Below, in pieces: positions 27,801-36,404 of a stretch of DNA of 64,000 nt. Location of the stretch: NCBI GenBank assembly GCA_029721515.1, contig CM056558.1, positions 17,267,240-17,331,239 of the forward strand, written 5' to 3'. Position 1 is the stretch's first letter, and every line of letters starts with the position of its first letter. The DNA is from Synanceia verrucosa (taxonomy: Eukaryota; Chordata; Actinopteri; Perciformes; Synanceiidae). The position numbers were made by a program, and so were the translations under genes. Under the pieces are notes generated by a model. That model did not search any database and was not told where the DNA came from. It was given only the letters and a program-made list of their open reading frames with translations.

Positions 27801-29794
27801 TATAATTACTGGCCATTATGCTTTTCCCAGTGAAGAAAGTACATTTAAGGCTTGAGTCTGTCTTTCTCCTCCCACATATATTTAACAATGACCACAATCT
27901 TTCCTCAAATGAAACAAATAATCCAAAAATTGAGTAAAAGCAAACCCTTTACCTAACCATGATAGACAAACATTTGCTTACTATCAAAAAGGCCTGAGCC
28001 AGAACATATGTGTGTTTGTAGCTGGGTTACCCCAGATACCAAAGTAGTGTGTTGTGCAAAACAGTTGGTTGATGTAGACTCAATGTTATTTCAAGGATCT
28101 CCCCAAAGAGAATTGTGTAAAATGGGAGAAAAGTCCTTCATGCTTCATTCAGGAAGATAAACCAAATTACATTTATTTGGAAGACCTTGACCGCAAACTG
28201 AAACTGCTCTGCTGTTTTCAATGTTCAGATTTTTTTTTTTATGCTGCAGTTTATTTTTTTTCTGCTCTTGGTATAATGTGACACTGATGCGTCACACCAT
28301 GCATGTGAAATTAGCAACAGATAGTTGATTTTAGAAATTAAGAATTACAAACAAAGAGGATTTTCATTTGAGTGACATCTAAAGCATTTTTACATATGCC
28401 AGTTGCATATTGATTATTTTCCTGAAAGGCACCTTCATATAATGGAATAGCAACTTTGATAAATGAGCTTCTCTTATAGAGGAGCGCATGAGAGTCAGAT
28501 GAGAATGAAGTAAAATGAGGCTGAGAAAAGCTTGAGAGATTTGCTTGTTTTAGTAATCCCACCACCATGGAGACAAACAGGGAATGGAAGTGAGATCAAG
28601 ACGAGAGTGTATTGATGTAGTTAATGGCTGTTGGTCTTGAATGCTTCACAAAATTGCCAGCGACAGTTTTTCTAACAACATCAAACAAACACTAGACCAT
28701 TAATTTGTGAAAGCCAATACCTATAAACAAGAGAACATACTGTTTCATGCCTTTGATGCTACTAAGTGTTACCTAATATGTATTTCAAACACTTGATGAC
28801 TACCTAAGACTGTGACCATTTGAAATCTCCTCTGCCGAGGGAATGCAAAGTGGGGGAAAAAAACTGGCTTCAATGGATATCTCATTCATTTACAGAATAA
28901 CAAATACACTTGACATTGTAAGTGGAGCTCATTATTTTTCTTATTTTCCTGCTTTAGTGTCACAGATAAACAACCTAAAGATAACTTTTTTTTACCTTGA
29001 GACAGAACCTTGTTAGCCATTTGCCACTGTTTCCAATCTTTATGCTAATTTGACTGAGAGGTTGGATTAATTTGATGTTTACAAAAACACTTAATACTGC
29101 ACTGCACTCATTAATAAATTATTCTATCAACACAGACAGTGTGTGTGTGTGTGTGTGCTGACTGACATCATTGATGTTGTCCTCATTCTTTAAGAACTCC
29201 CTGAAAGAGCAAGGCCTTTGCTCCCATGCAGTATAACTATTTGCTATGAATGGTCACTTCTACAGAAGAAAATGTCTAAACTGATTACTTGCTTTTACTG
29301 CTTTACACCATTTTAAATGAATCCTTTATGTCACTCTGTGGTTCTTTCTTGTCAGTTTGGCCTTCAAGCAAAGCCTTTCTTGAAAGAAAGTAAAAGCAAC
29401 AAAATGCAATTTTACCATACTTGCCATATTTCAGCCTACTGAGGCATTTCAAACTCAGGCCAGTTCTGTGAGACTGTGAAATACTGCAGTGTGAAGGAAA
29501 TGCAGCTAAATGTTCTAGAGAAGTTAGTTTTGTTAAAAAAGCAATTGCTTTATTGATTTGTAGCTGCCATGAATATCACTACACCTCTGATAACAGCAAG
29601 GGCAAGTCAGAAAGAGAGAGAGAGAGCATGATTTGCAGCAGGGTTTGCTGACATGAAGACTGCTGATCCCTTTTGTACTGCTATTTGTCATAACACTGTT
29701 GACAAGGGACTCCTCTTCACACGGAAAACAAGAAATGCCTGGAATCACATTGTGTACATAATGAGGCATGCACATACTGTTAATACAAGCTGTG

Positions 29795-29828
<34 letters not shown>

Positions 29829-32800
29829 AGTGGAACTGAAGATAGAAGGGCCACCAGCTACGCTAAATCCTGCTCCTCATGACTCAGTCGCTTTTTGTCA
29901 ATGGCATGCCTGCATGGGCTTTTTAAATTATAATCACTGTAGCTGCAAACAGTGTGTCACCACATAGCGATGTGAATAAGTTTCATTTTGTTTTTAATAA
30001 TACACTTAGTTGTTTAACACAACAACAACAGTTTATGTGCTTTGATAATCATGGGAATATGGGTTTTAAAGTAATTAAATTAAATGATTTTGGAGTTACA
30101 AGAGGCAACTTCATACTGTGGTGACAGAAAACAGTGGTGGTAAAAACGTGTTTTGAATTATATTATTTACAAAAAATTATAATGATCAAACTGTGCTACA
30201 AGGAGTCCTTATTGGTGACACTTCACTCTTATTATTTTTTATTTACGACTCGCTGTGCACTGAAGGAGCAATTTGTAAATTATCTCTGTTTCAGTAAGGG
30301 GTTGGCCCAATCTACAATGTAATGTGTGTTTTTAATATTAAAATATATGAGTAGACTTTCAGGGCACAAAACAATATCCACTGCATTTGGTATGCAGGCC
30401 CTACACCAATGATCAAAGCTCAGACCATCCATATAAAAATATGGTCAAACACTCATGCCAAGTCTCTGTTTCATAAAAGCTGCTTCCGTGGACCTCTGGC
30501 CCTGATAACTCCCCCATCACACACTTGTCAGAAACCATAAGCTCTGCGCTGGATGAAGTCCTCATCACTGCCATCGCTGCTGGTGATGAAGAGGAGAAGG
30601 CTGCTCTGCTTCTGTCCCGCAGATGCATTCAACCTCGAGTGGAGGACGATAGACTCGTCTCCACCATAACGCCATGACTGAACAATGCATTGATGTGTGA
30701 GAGAAAACTGCAGTTCAATGAAAACTGTGTCTTGTTCACTTCTGCTCTCTGAGTCGATTCTGCAAAAAATCTTTACAATAATAATTTTCAGACACTCATA
30801 TTGATTATAAGCAAACAAGGCCATGCTAAAGATGATCAACAGTACCTGCAACAACACAGTACATTGTGTTCAACAAGTTCAGATTGGGTTTGGTTCCGTA
30901 TGCCAGGAAGGTGGCGGAGCAGAGGGAAAGTGCTGGAATGTGTTCTGCATTTAAATAAACACAGCACCAACAATAAATGAAGTGTGAAATGAACCTGCAT
31001 CCATCGGATAATTGTTTATTGTAATTATACCATGGCACAAGAGTAATTTATTTTATTTACTTTTTTTTTAGCTTGCCCAAATGTCATGTTATGCTTGAAA
31101 TTATAAATTGTTTGTGATTGTGATTTTGTCACAATGAACACCTAAAAGTCCTGCAAAAATTGTCAGTCCTTTTAGTAGCCAAGGTGGAATTAAAGCAGCA
31201 CTGTTGTACCACTGCAGACCAACTCATCTCAAACACGCTCTGCTGCATCATTTTGTTACACTGAACCCAGAGAATACAGTGGCCATGAAAACCATCTCCC
31301 CAACAAGTAGTCCAAAGTAAACAACAAAAAAGTTCAATCTGTCCCCCAAAGTGTTATATTGATCTGTTGTCTCTATACCTATTTGCGAGTCTTGCAGTAC
31401 CATTACCATCACAAAGTGATTGATATGAAATTTTTCTTTAAGAGTTAAATGATAAACACTACGGTTAGAAAAATAATGTTGACCTTGAAGTTAAATTCAT
31501 AGTCTTGCAAGGTGACACTGACAACAAACCACTGACATCCAAAAAAACTGAAAGATCGAACAAATATCTGAATAGTGAAATATTCAGTCCAAGTCCCATT
31601 TGAAACGTCATGCCTCTGCATTTGCTGCACAAACATGTTTGCATATTCTTGAAATACTAATCACTCCATAATTATAAGGGATGACTCCTTCTATCACACA
31701 AAGTCAATGTAATAGCCAGTGGGATGACAGGAGAAAAGAGAGGAGAAAACACGGGAGATGAGGCGTGATATAAAAGTTATGGCCCATGAAGAAGAAGAAA
31801 GGAGGAGCTGACATTTTGACTAATATGCTACTGTCTGTGGATATGGCTTCACTACAGAACGCATGGAGAAAGAGCTTCTCACATTCACAGGAACAATTTC
31901 ACAACAACACAAGCTTCCAATTTATGAAACGAAACATGCTTGTTCATTTTACACCAATTTCCATCACAAGTGCGTGCATAACAGCAGAAACCAGACAAAC
32001 ATATCTCTAATTTGAGCTCATGGTATCAGTGTGAACAAGAAGAGCAATCACTACAGAAATGCTGTTAATTATTTTAGTTGGGTCTGTTTCAGGTGTAACT
32101 GGTGGACTAAATGGATGAACATGAAACCAGCTTACTGCCTTAAGCATAAAAAAGAAGTCGAAAAGCTTTTAGGAGATTTGTAACCCTGTCAAAGAGAGAC
32201 AAATAATGAAATAAATTAATAAAATCATGATCACCTTGTTATACCTCCTATTTCTGTTTTCTCTGCTTTGAAAACCACTATTATGTCTGCTATACTGTAG
32301 CAGGTGCATTTCCCTGCAATTACAGCAGCAGTATTGCTAAGATAGTGACATAAGATGAGACAAATCTTTTTTTCATCCCGAAGGAAATTTTTTTCACGAC
32401 AGTTGTCATACACAGCTAAACAAAGTAAGACAATTTAAAACATATATACAGTGCAGAATAGTGTAAAATCAACAATATAACAGTTTAACAATATACAGAA
32501 ACACTCTGAGAACATAAGAACACAGTAAGCTGCCAAGTAAGAGGTTTAAAAAGTGCCTCATATTCTATAGTTTTAGAGACTCCATTGCTTGTGAATCTGC
32601 TGCACACATTCATTCATGAAGGTTAAAAATCTATTTTTTTTAATGCTACACGTCACGTTTCACTGTTTCGACAGAAAGCTGTAATTCTCCCAGCTTTTAA
32701 ATCTGTCCTTTTAATGTAGACCAGACAGAAGACGAAAGGTTGTTAGTGTAAAAATCAAACACTTTATGACTTCTACTCCATTAAAATTTCCATTTTAAAA

Positions 32801-35800
32801 TTATGATTAGAAATAGCTACAAGCTGTTCCGGTGCTGTGACCAGCCAGCAGGGGGGGGTAAAGCTTTCGTTGCCCCCCCACTCTGTGCTCCTCCAGTCCT
32901 CCCTCTTATCCCCGACTCCCTCCCCCCTGCCCCCTGACGGGAAAGGCCAACTGAGCTCTGGAGAATATTTATGAGCAAGGGAGAGCAATTGGTTTGAGAT
33001 CATTCGACGAGGGAGGGAGAGAAGGGGGGATGGTGGGAGAGAAAAAAAGAGAAAACAGAGACCGGCATTGGAGATAAAAGCAGAGATCGAGGTGTGTTTT
33101 AATGTTTTTATTTAAGGTTCTTTTAACTTTATGGTTAATTAAAATTAATAACTTTCCGGTACTCATCTGTCGCCATCTTGGTTTCTGTACGTGATTACTT
33201 TCTGCAGCTACAAGAACCAAAAATCTGCACAAGCATTGAGGAAATCAGTTCAAACTGAGGTCATTTTGGCTATTTCTCTATTGAGGCCACTTTGCTTTTT
33301 GTACTCAAATTTAGGATCATAACAATAGACTGTATGCAATATGAATAGCCTCTGTGACGTCACCTACAGGTTTCTAAAGTGGGACCTGGAGCCTGTCACT
33401 TAAAGCAACCTCGTCCTCAGTTGTGCCCAACATTAACCTTTCACCTTACTATAAAGGATCCAGTAAAAAAAAAAAAAAAAAACACTGCCCATAAAGTTGT
33501 CATAAACTGAAATTAGTTGTAGATTGTTATTTTGTACCCGGCTGTTTGTTTCAGCTGTAAAGTTACCGATAAACATGGTGATTGACTCTTGTTGACAGCC
33601 TCAAGTGGCCATTTCATGAATTGCATTTTTTGGCAGTGCCACATTGGCTTCATTTCTCACCAACGGAGGTTACCGCTTGTTTACAACGTCAAAATTCAAC
33701 AACCACTAATATGGCTATTATTGACCCGTAAAGGACCAGAATGTGCCTGCCATAAGCAGGATGCTGTCCGTGATCAAAATGAATGACATGAATATTGCTT
33801 TGCCATGATTTTCCTGGCTCTCAAAATTCATTCATTCTTTTCTGTTTTGGAACAAAGGGAGTGCGCAACCCGTTGCATTTTGAAGACACTTCTGATCTCT
33901 TCAGCTGGAATCCTCAACTGTTCAGTGATGGACGACGGTGCGTCGGGTGCAAGATATTAACAGCCTAAGAAGACTTTTTGTATTTTTAAGGAAAGGAAAG
34001 CAAGCACAGGAATATTATTCCCCTTTTTAACATGGTGATAGTCTTCCTTTTCACTCGAGCTTCTATTGGATTTTTTGCTCTAATTGGTCAGCTTACTTTT
34101 CTTTAGAGAGAACTGAAAAGGCCACTCCAGCTCAAGGGGAAAGGAGGGATATAGACTTGTCAAGTTTGCATTTTCTTTGAGGTCAATAGATGGCACACTG
34201 TAGGTTACAGAAAGCTAAACAATGGTTTAGTGCTAGAATTTTGGAAATGAAAGTAGTCAAGCAACGTCGGTGTGAGTATTGGTCACGTACTATAAACCTT
34301 GTGTATGTAAATATCTGTTAGATTTTTGTGCCAAAGGTGGGGTAGGCAGACCAAAACACAAGTCAGGAGAAAGGAAGGCACAGAGACATCCTGAGAGGCA
34401 CACAGAAGAGGCTAGCAGAGAGGCAGCGATGGGAGGAAGTGATGGATGTGAGGTTGCTAACAGCGCTACAGTCTCTATCTTTGCTTGGCATTGTCACTCC
34501 TGTCAGCTGCAAAATGCCAGTGTCAGTCAAACCTCTGTTCAGCTGGCATCAGCCCCTCCACTTCACGGTTTTCGTGCGCTCCGCCAGCATCGCTCTCATC
34601 AACGGGCATCACGACACTACCTGGCACAACAAACAGTCACCAATCCAGACACTCATGTATGCACGCCCAGTCACAGTCAGTTTATTGTTGTTGTCAGCTG
34701 GAAAAAGGCTACATCAACATTTCAAAAAATTAGAAAAACTTCTAAATGAAAAATTAATCTTGAAAAGGTTTAACTACATTGGAGAAATTTATTTTGTAAT
34801 TTGCAAAATTAAGATTTACTACATGTAAAAGATATCCATCACACACACACACAATGTTACACGTACTGTGTGTGGGTCACCTTTCCTTAAACAGACAATG
34901 AACCACCTCCTAAAATAAGTGTATCAGTTTCATTGTTGAGTGTAAATGATTCAGAAGAGCATTCTAAACACTTGCCCATGCTTGCACACTCACTGATGAC
35001 TTAACAAATGAAGAAAGCATGCTGGGTACAGCTGAGGTTTACAGTTGTTACACACTATATGGTTTCATCATGTGAGTGTAGCCTAAATCATTTACTCAAC
35101 ATGGCAAGTGAACTTTGGAGTGTGTAGATTGACAAAAACATGCAGGATACTGGGGTGTGTCAATTTCAAAACAGTGCACGTTGTGTACTATTTCATGATT
35201 GACAACAGAAATGGACAACTAGGATACTAATATCCTTTGTGCACATGCGGTGTGTTGAAATACTGCTGTTTCAAACAATACCCTGCTGCTTCTGAAGCAC
35301 ACACACACTGCACTTCACACCACACACTTCTGAAGCCTTCCTGTCTACCCACTGTCACACATCAACTGGCTCAGTCAGATATCGGTTACATCCCGCTGCT
35401 TTGCCCAAACCCCGCCTGTGGTATCTCCGCTTTGAGTTTCCACTGATATGCAGCATTCTCAGGGTTTGTATCATACGCAAAACTGTCTCTGCTACCCACA
35501 AAAAGGAGGAAGCAGCCAGTCACACCCAAAGGAATCTATCACATGCAGAGCCTTCATTTGAATGCAAAACTCAGCTAAGTAATCATCTCAATGCTTCATC
35601 CCACATTTTGCCACCTACTAAATCTGCATCCATGATAGCCCAAAGAAAAGCATTATGTGATGCCTTATGTATACTTTTCTGCAGAAATGAGTCTTGTCCC
35701 TCAAGCAAGGCTACAAAATGACTATAGGTAATTACACAACATCTCTCTATCTTGTCCATTCCACACAGCAACCTTCCTCATAGGAATCTGAGCTTTGCAG

Positions 35801-36079
35801 ACCGTGCAGTCAGCCCACTCTCTCTCACCTGTATATCTTGTACTTGGTGGTGAATCCTTGCTGGTAGCGCTCTGTGAAATCAACAAACTCCTGGGAGTGG
35901 TGAAAGGGGCCCTTGTCCGATAGGAGCCAGCCCAGTGGCCCGTTGGAGCCGCTGAAGCCAGCCCCAACAGGGTCCGCCGCCCTGGCCCCTGACACCCAGC
36001 TCTGGAGCAGGCTTAGTGTTAACCACTTCCATAGAAACATGAGGGCCGTCAGTCTAATGGAGATGCACGGGCCACTCAT
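694..36079 (-). CDS. brinp3: BRINP family gene, brinp3-like, 5' part (exons 2-7 of about 8)
   Basis: Six coding exons on the minus strand join in phase: 36079-35829, 21001-20811, 18737-18553, 5468-5363, 4943-4707 and 916-694. All introns are GT-AG and the sum is 1193 nt (397 codons plus 2 bases). The protein reads as a BMP/retinoic-acid-inducible neural-specific protein: signal peptide, WLLSDKGPFHHSQ block, MACPF region with YGTHF, the VTETRTGPLGC block, then a Cys-rich segment (CWCHC, CNCP). Known BRINPs act in the neuronal secretory pathway and can slow cell-cycle progression. BRINP3 is preferred over BRINP2 from memory because of the LWKWLTLSL-type signal sequence, VDKRKLS, ASTAIK and DNDCWCHC. 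Teleosts have several brinp3 copies and I cannot say which this is. The terminal exon, roughly the C-terminal half of a family protein of about 770 residues, lies left of position 1, so the gene is partial here. Confidence 0.93.
917..4706 (-). other. brinp3 intron 6 (3.8 kb)
   Basis: The intron contains an A-run near 1700-1721 and a large compound TA/CA microsatellite at 1804-1947. The rest (2.0-4.7 kb) is AT-rich with no recognisable gene or transposon. Confidence 0.88.
1804..1947. repeat. compound (TA)n / CACATACA microsatellite
   Basis: Two long TA blocks are separated by ACACACATACATACATAATG, with CATA units at the end. It is a self-complementary tract that produces long Tyr-Ile chance ORFs. 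Confidence 0.95.
4707..4943 (-). CDS. brinp3: brinp3 exon 6: cysteine-rich segment
   Basis: This is a 237-bp exon with acceptor GCCTTAG|GCCTT and donor GAGTCAG|GTCAGT. It encodes 78 full codons: LQAILPKYLRARFVQAALSY, then a Cys-rich run with the pattern C-N-E-E-G, VCRDNDCWCHC, QCNCPEVD, and ends with an acidic, probably helical part (WNMANQDFEES). The Cys spacing resembles the EGF-like/Cys-rich segment that follows the MACPF domain in BRINPs. The donor has C at +3, which is uncommon. The last base joins the first two of exon 7 to make Asp. Confidence 0.94.
4944..5362 (-). other. brinp3 intron 5 (419 bp)
   Basis: A short intron between exons 5 and 6 with GT and AG ends. It is plain AT-rich sequence and no repeat or motif is recognised. 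Confidence 0.9.
5363..5468 (-). CDS. brinp3: brinp3 exon 5: VTETRTGPLGC block
   Basis: This is a 106-bp exon (35 codons plus 1 base) with acceptor CCTTTAG|GTGACC and donor TTGCAAG|GTTGGC. It encodes VTETRTGPLGCSNYDNLDSV, SSVLVQSPENK and IHLQ, the most conserved stretch of the family. The donor has T at +3, which is unusual for a vertebrate U2 site, and the exon is bounded by a weak donor on each side. Because 106 is not a multiple of three, skipping this exon would shift the frame. Confidence 0.94.
5950..6365. repeat. degenerate GACCAAGACC-type dispersed repeat
   Basis: Repeated short variants of GAC(T/C)(A/C)AAGAC and GAGACC, such as CTAGACCAAGTCGTGACCAAG and AGTCTGACTCAAGACAGAG, end near GAGACCTGTGTACAACACTG. 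A repeat built from these units is common in fish genomes as I remember it. The boundaries are approximate. Confidence 0.4.
9285..9517. mobile_element. fold-back/MITE-like inverted repeat, about 230 bp
   Basis: The left arm (9292-9339) and the reverse complement of the right arm (9458-9505) match at about 77% over 48 bases, including a perfect 13-bp core TGGCTGATTAGAC. The middle, about 120 bp, has no ORF. This is the form of an old non-autonomous DNA transposon or fold-back element. The outer ends are fuzzy and no target-site duplication could be fixed. Confidence 0.6.
9874..9913. repeat. (CA)n microsatellite
   Basis: Near-perfect CA units with one AAA interruption. Confidence 0.95.
11247..11371. 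repeat. (TA)n microsatellite interrupted by a LINE-tail scrap
   Basis: Two long TA blocks flank a 34-bp unique piece at 11291-11324 that reads, on the minus strand, CCCTATGAGGATAAGCAGTAG then ATAATGGATGG. That is the same tail seen at 51781-51902 on the plus strand. Confidence 0.9.
11291..11324 (-). mobile_element. 3'-tail scrap of a teleost LINE-type repeat
   Basis: On the minus strand the sequence CCTATGAGGATAAGC followed by TGGATGG matches the end of the repeat at 51781-51902. It is isolated between two TA tracts, perhaps because the TA tract grew from its terminal microsatellite or because only the tail was inserted. Confidence 0.6.
13117..13165. repeat. (TA)n microsatellite
   Basis: An uninterrupted TA tract. 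Confidence 0.95.
14876..14897. repeat. (AAAT)n short tract
   Basis: Four to five AAAT units. Confidence 0.9.
16480..16545 (-). mobile_element. hAT-like transposon terminus
   Basis: Read on the minus strand, a piece starting CAGGGCCGCCCCTGACC and continuing TTGGGGCCCGAAGC resembles the terminal repeats of fish hAT elements, which begin with CAGGG. I could not find the matching opposite end, so this may be a truncated copy. The boundary on the left is not known. Confidence 0.4.
18000..18420. repeat. candidate dispersed repeat, non-autonomous DNA element type
   Basis: A GC-richer island inside AT-rich intron contains inverted GGACCAATCA (18068-18077) and CTGATTGGTC (18314-18323) and phrases such as GCAGAGGCAGTTTGAACGAC that I associate with fish repeats. 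The ends are not defined and no transposase is present. Confidence 0.35.
18553..18737 (-). CDS. brinp3: brinp3 exon 4: LHQLAASYFIDRES block
   Basis: This is a 185-bp exon with acceptor TTCACAG|GGGAAG and donor ATCAAG|GTAAAA. Two bases complete Gly and 61 codons follow: EESLMIFVDKRKLS, a short variable Ser/Thr-rich linker (RTPEVSESNG), then VTLEALHQLAASYFIDRES and HHIQIASTAIK. VDKRKLS and ASTAIK resemble BRINP3 more than BRINP2 as I remember them. The donor is poor (+5 A, followed by an A-run). The acceptor and the first 17 or so coding bases are duplicated 67 bp further upstream in the sense of transcription (18788-18812), producing a decoy acceptor. Confidence 0.94.
18721..18815 (-). repeat. 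67-bp-offset duplication of the exon 4 acceptor
   Basis: The plus-strand unit CATTAATGACTCTTCCCCTG at 18721 recurs at 18788 with one change over about 25 bases, separated by CA repeat. On the minus strand it copies the end of intron 3, the acceptor and the first coding bases of exon 4 (GEESLM versus GDESLM). Confidence 0.9.
18738..20810 (-). other. brinp3 intron 3 (2.1 kb)
   Basis: It starts at the exon 3 donor and ends in CA-rich sequence carrying the duplicated exon 4 acceptor. A pyrimidine tract with CTTT repeats lies at 20401-20428. The stretch 20430-20720, beginning TTAAAGGTGCAAATTC, resembles the start of fish dispersed repeats, but I cannot define its ends. Nothing else is recognised. 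Confidence 0.85.
18755..18847. repeat. (CA)n microsatellites flanking the duplicated acceptor
   Basis: Two CA tracts, at 18755-18784 and 18811-18847, lie on either side of the second acceptor copy, which suggests slippage or unequal crossing-over made the duplication. Confidence 0.9.
20811..21001 (-). CDS. brinp3: brinp3 exon 3: MACPF region with YGTHF signature
   Basis: This is a 191-bp exon with acceptor TTTGCAG|GGAG and donor GGAG|GTAAAT. The first base completes the Arg begun in exon 2, then 63 codons follow and the last G starts the next Gly. It encodes EFGRWKVNSLALER, then PEFLQTIRQLGRRPS and KYGTHFLLSATLG. YGTHF followed by Gly-Gly across the splice junction is the classic MACPF signature. 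The segment ENNGFSLPLD and the QTIRQ and LNAITDSIIR stretches are more divergent from mammalian BRINP2/3 than the neighbouring exons, which suits a duplicated fish paralogue. The donor has A at +5, so it is only moderate in strength. Confidence 0.93.
24936..25439. mobile_element. non-autonomous DNA transposon with TTTTCCACC termini
   Basis: The left end CCTGTTTTCCACCA and the reverse complement of the right end CCCCTTTTCCACCAGAG form inverted repeats. Further in, AGTGCTTAGTTGGTTC pairs with AGTGCTGGTTC, with gaps. The interior has a long A-run and no transposase frame. Fish genomes carry many such TTTTCCACC elements (hAT or Harbinger-related as I remember). No target duplication was identified with confidence. 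Confidence 0.65.
27088..27566. mobile_element. MITE with 54-bp terminal inverted repeats and TA target duplication
   Basis: The left end starts ACCTGACTCTTGCCAGCTGA and the reverse complement of the right end starts ACCTGAATCTCGCCAGCTGA. Over the first 54 bases they match at 45 positions, including the 16-bp block CCTAGCTCCACACAT and ATCTGG. TA flanks both ends (27086-27087 and 27567-27568). The 479-bp element has no transposase frame. TA duplication suggests movement by a Tc1/mariner-type enzyme, though the family is not assigned. Confidence 0.85.
29138..29159. repeat. (GT)n microsatellite
   Basis: A perfect GT tract. Confidence 0.9.
29805..29828. repeat. (CA)n microsatellite
   Basis: A CA tract with one CATA unit. 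Confidence 0.9.
30508..30666 (+). other. unrecognised coding-like patch in intron 2
   Basis: A GC-richer stretch reads openly on the plus strand from the codon after TAA at 30505-30507 to a TGA following ACGCCA. It includes ISSALDEVLITAIAAGDEEE and KAALLLSRRCI. The composition (Ala, Leu, Glu, Asp) looks protein-like, but there is no start codon, and only a possible acceptor (CACTTGTCAG) and no clear donor. The opposite strand is also open. It could be an exon relic, a retrocopy scrap or chance. Confidence 0.25.
32368..32530. repeat. LINE 3'-tail-like stretch (TCATCCCGAAGGAAATTT)
   Basis: TTTTTTTCATCCCGAAGGAA followed by a stretch rich in ACA and AATAT matches the kind of sequence found at the 3' ends of fish LINE copies (Rex1/Babar-like as I remember). 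No reverse transcriptase is present and the limits are approximate. Confidence 0.45.
32851..33037 (+). other. G-run/C-run hairpin and G-quadruplex motif block
   Basis: G8 at 32851-32858 and C7 at 32873-32879 can pair across a 14-base spacer that contains AAGCTT. Further on, 33011-33037 has four G-tracts of three or more with loops of 1, 6 and 5 bases, which fits the usual quadruplex rule. Between them the plus strand is strongly C-rich and then purine-rich. Confidence 0.7.
33326..33690. repeat. teleost dispersed repeat ending in ATAGACTGTAT
   Basis: It starts AATAGACTGTATGCAATATG, has GTGACGTCACC soon after, and ends with CAAGTGGCCATTTCATGAAT and GGAGGTTACCGCTTG. I recognise these phrases from a widespread short fish repeat. 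There is no ORF of note. Confidence 0.6.
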
Positions 36080-36129
36080 GCTGCTTCCCCCGGCCCCGGT
36101 GACTCCTCATTCTCCCTGCACTCTGAGTC
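35829..36129 (-). CDS. brinp3: brinp3 exon 2: 5'UTR end, start codon, signal peptide
   Basis: The start ATG is at 36079-36077 and coding runs to 35829 (83 codons plus 2 bases). Residues about 8-27 form a hydrophobic signal-peptide core (LTALMFLWKWLTLSLL), with likely cleavage after SGARA near residue 34. A Gly/Ser linker and then WLLSDKGPFHHSQEF and QGFTTKYKIY follow, which is the conserved N-terminal block of BRINPs. The donor is strong (TACAG|GTGAGA) and splits an Arg codon, AG|G. The acceptor is placed at 36129 after a pyrimidine-rich stretch ending in CTCAGCAG, leaving 50 nt of 5'UTR. This is a tandem NAGNAG acceptor, so a 3-nt shift in the UTR is possible. The start is chosen because it gives the signal peptide; no other in-frame ATG lies between it and the acceptor. 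Confidence 0.93.
36054..36110 (-). promoter_or_regulatory. upstream ORF overlapping the brinp3 start codon
   Basis: An ATG at 36110-36108 in the exon 2 5'UTR opens an 18-codon frame ending in TAG at 36054. It begins 31 nt before the main ATG in a different frame and runs over it. Such overlapping uORFs usually reduce translation from the main start. Whether it is used depends on the exon 2 acceptor at 36129 being right. Confidence 0.55.
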
Positions 36130-36404
36130 CTGCTGAGAGGTGGAGAAAGGAGAGCAAGAGGGAGAGGAGTTGAAGCACACAGAGAACAATAAGGTTGTAA
36201 TTTTGGTTTGGGCATGAGTAGCATAAGGATGAACTGGGGGAGCTGTTTTTCTCCAGGATTACTGGGTCAGAACTGATGGCTACGGGTCACTAGTTTTAGA
36301 TGTTAAAGTGTCAAACGATGTTTTAAAATAATGCATCCTGTATTTAAACTCAGAAAAGATTAAAAATCTAAAACCACATTATTGTTGAACATGATGATAG
36401 TTAC
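36130..36404 (-). other. predicted intron 1
   Basis: This 275-bp interval lies between the predicted exon 1 donor and the exon 2 acceptor. It ends (minus strand) in a long pyrimidine-rich tract rich in CTC and TCC just before CAGCAG. I see nothing else in it. Confidence 0.4.

Larger units (their letters stand above)
21002..35828 (-). other. brinp3 intron 2 (14.8 kb)
   Basis: The intron is AT-rich with no supported exon. It holds a fold-back MITE (24936-25439), a TA-flanked MITE (27088-27566), (GT)n at 29138-29159, (CA)n at 29805-29828, an unrecognised coding-like patch (30508-30666), a LINE-tail-like stretch (32368-32530), a G/C-run block (32851-33037) and a dispersed repeat (33326-33690). 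The remaining stretches, including 21.0-24.9 and 28.0-30.4 kb, show only short chance ORFs. Some may be conserved non-coding elements, which needs comparison with other fish. Confidence 0.85.

Noticed and set aside
34279..34828. 156- and 129-residue overlapping plus-strand ORFs in intron 2
   Set aside because: Three frames are open at once, no family is recognised, and there are no splice sites that would make an exon series.
35913..36173. 86-residue plus-strand ORF
   Set aside because: It is the antisense shadow of brinp3 exon 2.
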